From contig CAWAFI010000005.1 of assembly GCA_963781285.1 (NCBI GenBank), positions 124,001 to 188,000 on the forward strand: 64,000 bases of DNA. Reading direction: 5' to 3'. Shown in pieces: positions 63,148 to 64,000 of the stretch (position 1 is the first letter of the stretch; the number at the start of each line of letters is the position of its first letter). Source of the stretch: CAIWHR01 sp963781285. Lineage in GTDB: Bacteria; Pseudomonadota; Gammaproteobacteria; Burkholderiales; Casimicrobiaceae. The position numbers and the translations under genes are program-made. The notes under the pieces are model-generated. The model worked only from the letters and a program-made list of their open reading frames with translations. It was not told the DNA's origin and searched no databases.

Positions 63148-64000
63148 TCAAGGCCCGTCGACGAAGGCGTCGCGCGCCTTCACGCCGACGTCGGTGTTGT
63201 CGGTGAAGAAGCCGTCGATGCCGACCTCGAGGAACATCTCGAGTTCCCCCTGCAAGTCGCCCCGGCCGTTCGGGTCCGACCCGATGCGCAGGTTGAGTGG
63301 CAGAAACTGGTTCTCGACACGGTACGTATACGGATGCACGACGAGACCGACGGCGTGCGCATCATGCACGAAAGTCGTCGCGTTGGCCGGGTCGAGAATG
63401 CCTCCGACGACCGGGATGACGTAGCCCTTCGACGGTCCGACGCCGTCCGCGTATCCGGCGATCTCCGCCAAACCGTGTGCGGTGGCCATCTGTCCATAGG
63501 TGAGCGTACCGCCTGTGGCTACGACATCGTACGGTTGGCTAGTCGCTCCGCCGAAGAGCTGAACCAGCGGAATGTTGGTCATGTGTGCGAGCCGCTTCAG
63601 GTTCGCGACCTCGAAGGATTGAATGAAAACCTGGTCGCGCTTCCCCTCGTAGCCGTTCTTCCGGAGGACGCTGACGAGAGTCTCTTCCATGGCAAATCCG
63701 AGATTACGGAAGTACGTCGGGTGCTTGGTCTCCGGATAGATGCCGATCTTGCGGCCCACCACCTTCTCCAGTCCCTTCGCGAGATCGATGACCTGCTGCA
63801 ATGTCGGGATCTCGATCTGATCGTTGACGCGGGTATTGGCGGGGCGGACGGTCGGGATCCGCTCGCGGGCCTTCAACTGCTTGATTTCGGCCAGCGTGAA
63901 GTCCTCCGCCCACCAGGCGGTAACAGCAAACCCGTCGAGGACCTTCGTCGTACGGCGCGACGCGAACTCCGGGTGGGCCGAAACGTCCGTCGTCTCGTCG
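63148..64000 (-). CDS. glpQ: Glycerophosphodiester phosphodiesterase, 3' part only
   Basis: The reading frame runs off the right edge; about 284 residues are visible. The edge-proximal part ('AHPEFASRRTTKVLDGFAVT' region and 'EDFTLAEIKQLKARERIP') and 'KIGIYPETKHPTYFR', 'VFIQSFEVANLKRL' and 'EVGIDGFFTDNTDVG' mark a GlpQ/GDPD TIM-barrel of the long periplasmic type. It hydrolyses glycerophosphodiesters to glycerol 3-phosphate and an alcohol. The catalytic His pair and any signal peptide lie outside the window. The 182-base gap to CapA holds nothing I can support. Confidence 0.9.
   Translation of the reverse strand, partial: DETTDVSAHPEFASRRTTKVLDGFAVTAWWAEDFTLAEIKQLKARERIPTVRPANTRVNDQIEIPTLQQVIDLAKGLEKVVGRKIGIYPETKHPTYFRNLGFAMEETLVSVLRKNGYEGKRDQVFIQSFEVANLKRLAHMTNIPLVQLFGGATSQPYDVVATGGTLTYGQMATAHGLAEIAGYADGVGPSKGYVIPVVGGILDPANATTFVHDAHAVGLVVHPYTYRVENQFLPLNLRIGSDPNGRGDLQGELEMFLEVGIDGFFTDNTDVGVKARDAFVDGP

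Overview
The window looks like a chromosome segment of a high-GC, Gram-negative betaproteobacterium (or a close relative), probably environmental. Evidence: LPS genes (lpxK, kdsB) in the typical betaproteobacterial order exbB-exbD-lpxK-ycaR-kdsB-adk; a tmRNA whose tag reads ANDETYALAA; a PEP-CTERM sorting signal; polyamine and iron-type ABC transporters; a class II (B12) ribonucleotide reductase; and an FNR-type oxygen regulator. No rRNA, tRNA, CRISPR array, phage or complete insertion sequence was recognised. Layout: 1-5,990 holds envelope and housekeeping genes ending in a pyrophosphate-dependent phosphofructokinase. 6,033-13,491 holds a DsbA-like isomerase, a K+-independent membrane pyrophosphatase, gamma-glutamyltransferase, NDH-2 and a stand-alone RlmK methyltransferase. 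13,508-25,339 holds a prolyl oligopeptidase, MarC, YceI with a membrane partner, a metallo-hydrolase coupled to mfd, a DMT exporter and a mannose-1-P guanylyltransferase. The tmRNA (25,506-25,871) is followed by a small accessory patch with two TIR-type genes. 28,183-32,182 is a four-gene polyamine-type ABC operon. 32,123-38,862 is an accessory stretch in which five genes carry single-base frameshifts (one also an in-frame stop). 38,947-46,573 is a tightly overlapped operon, read leftward: acyl-CoA synthetase, 2-oxo-acid dehydrogenase E1alpha, E1beta and E2, acyl carrier protein, PKD-patatin hydrolase. 46,961-51,078 is an iron-type ABC transporter plus a small protein. 51,082-62,965 is a low-oxygen gene set: nrdJ, a DHH phosphoesterase, PRPP synthetase, a kinase/P-loop/kinase fusion, an orphan GroEL, FNR, a CBS protein, an HPF-cold-shock fusion and a CapA protein. 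The right edge cuts a glycerophosphodiester phosphodiesterase. How the parts work together: five palindromic TTGA-N6-TCAA sites lie in front of the acyl-CoA synthetase/E1-E2 operon, the ABC transporter, groEL, a CBS-protein operon and the HPF fusion. Four of them have a TAnnnT hexamer beginning 28.5-29.5 bases from the site centre on the downstream side, the geometry of FNR/ANR class II promoters. An FNR with the [4Fe-4S] cysteines and the E-x-x-S-R recognition helix is encoded at 59,535-60,332. I infer a roughly 16 kb FNR-controlled low-oxygen island joining alternative acetyl-group metabolism, oxygen-independent dNTP synthesis, nucleotide salvage, protein folding and ribosome hibernation. 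The acyl-CoA synthetase/E1-E2/ACP/patatin operon is its least conventional part.
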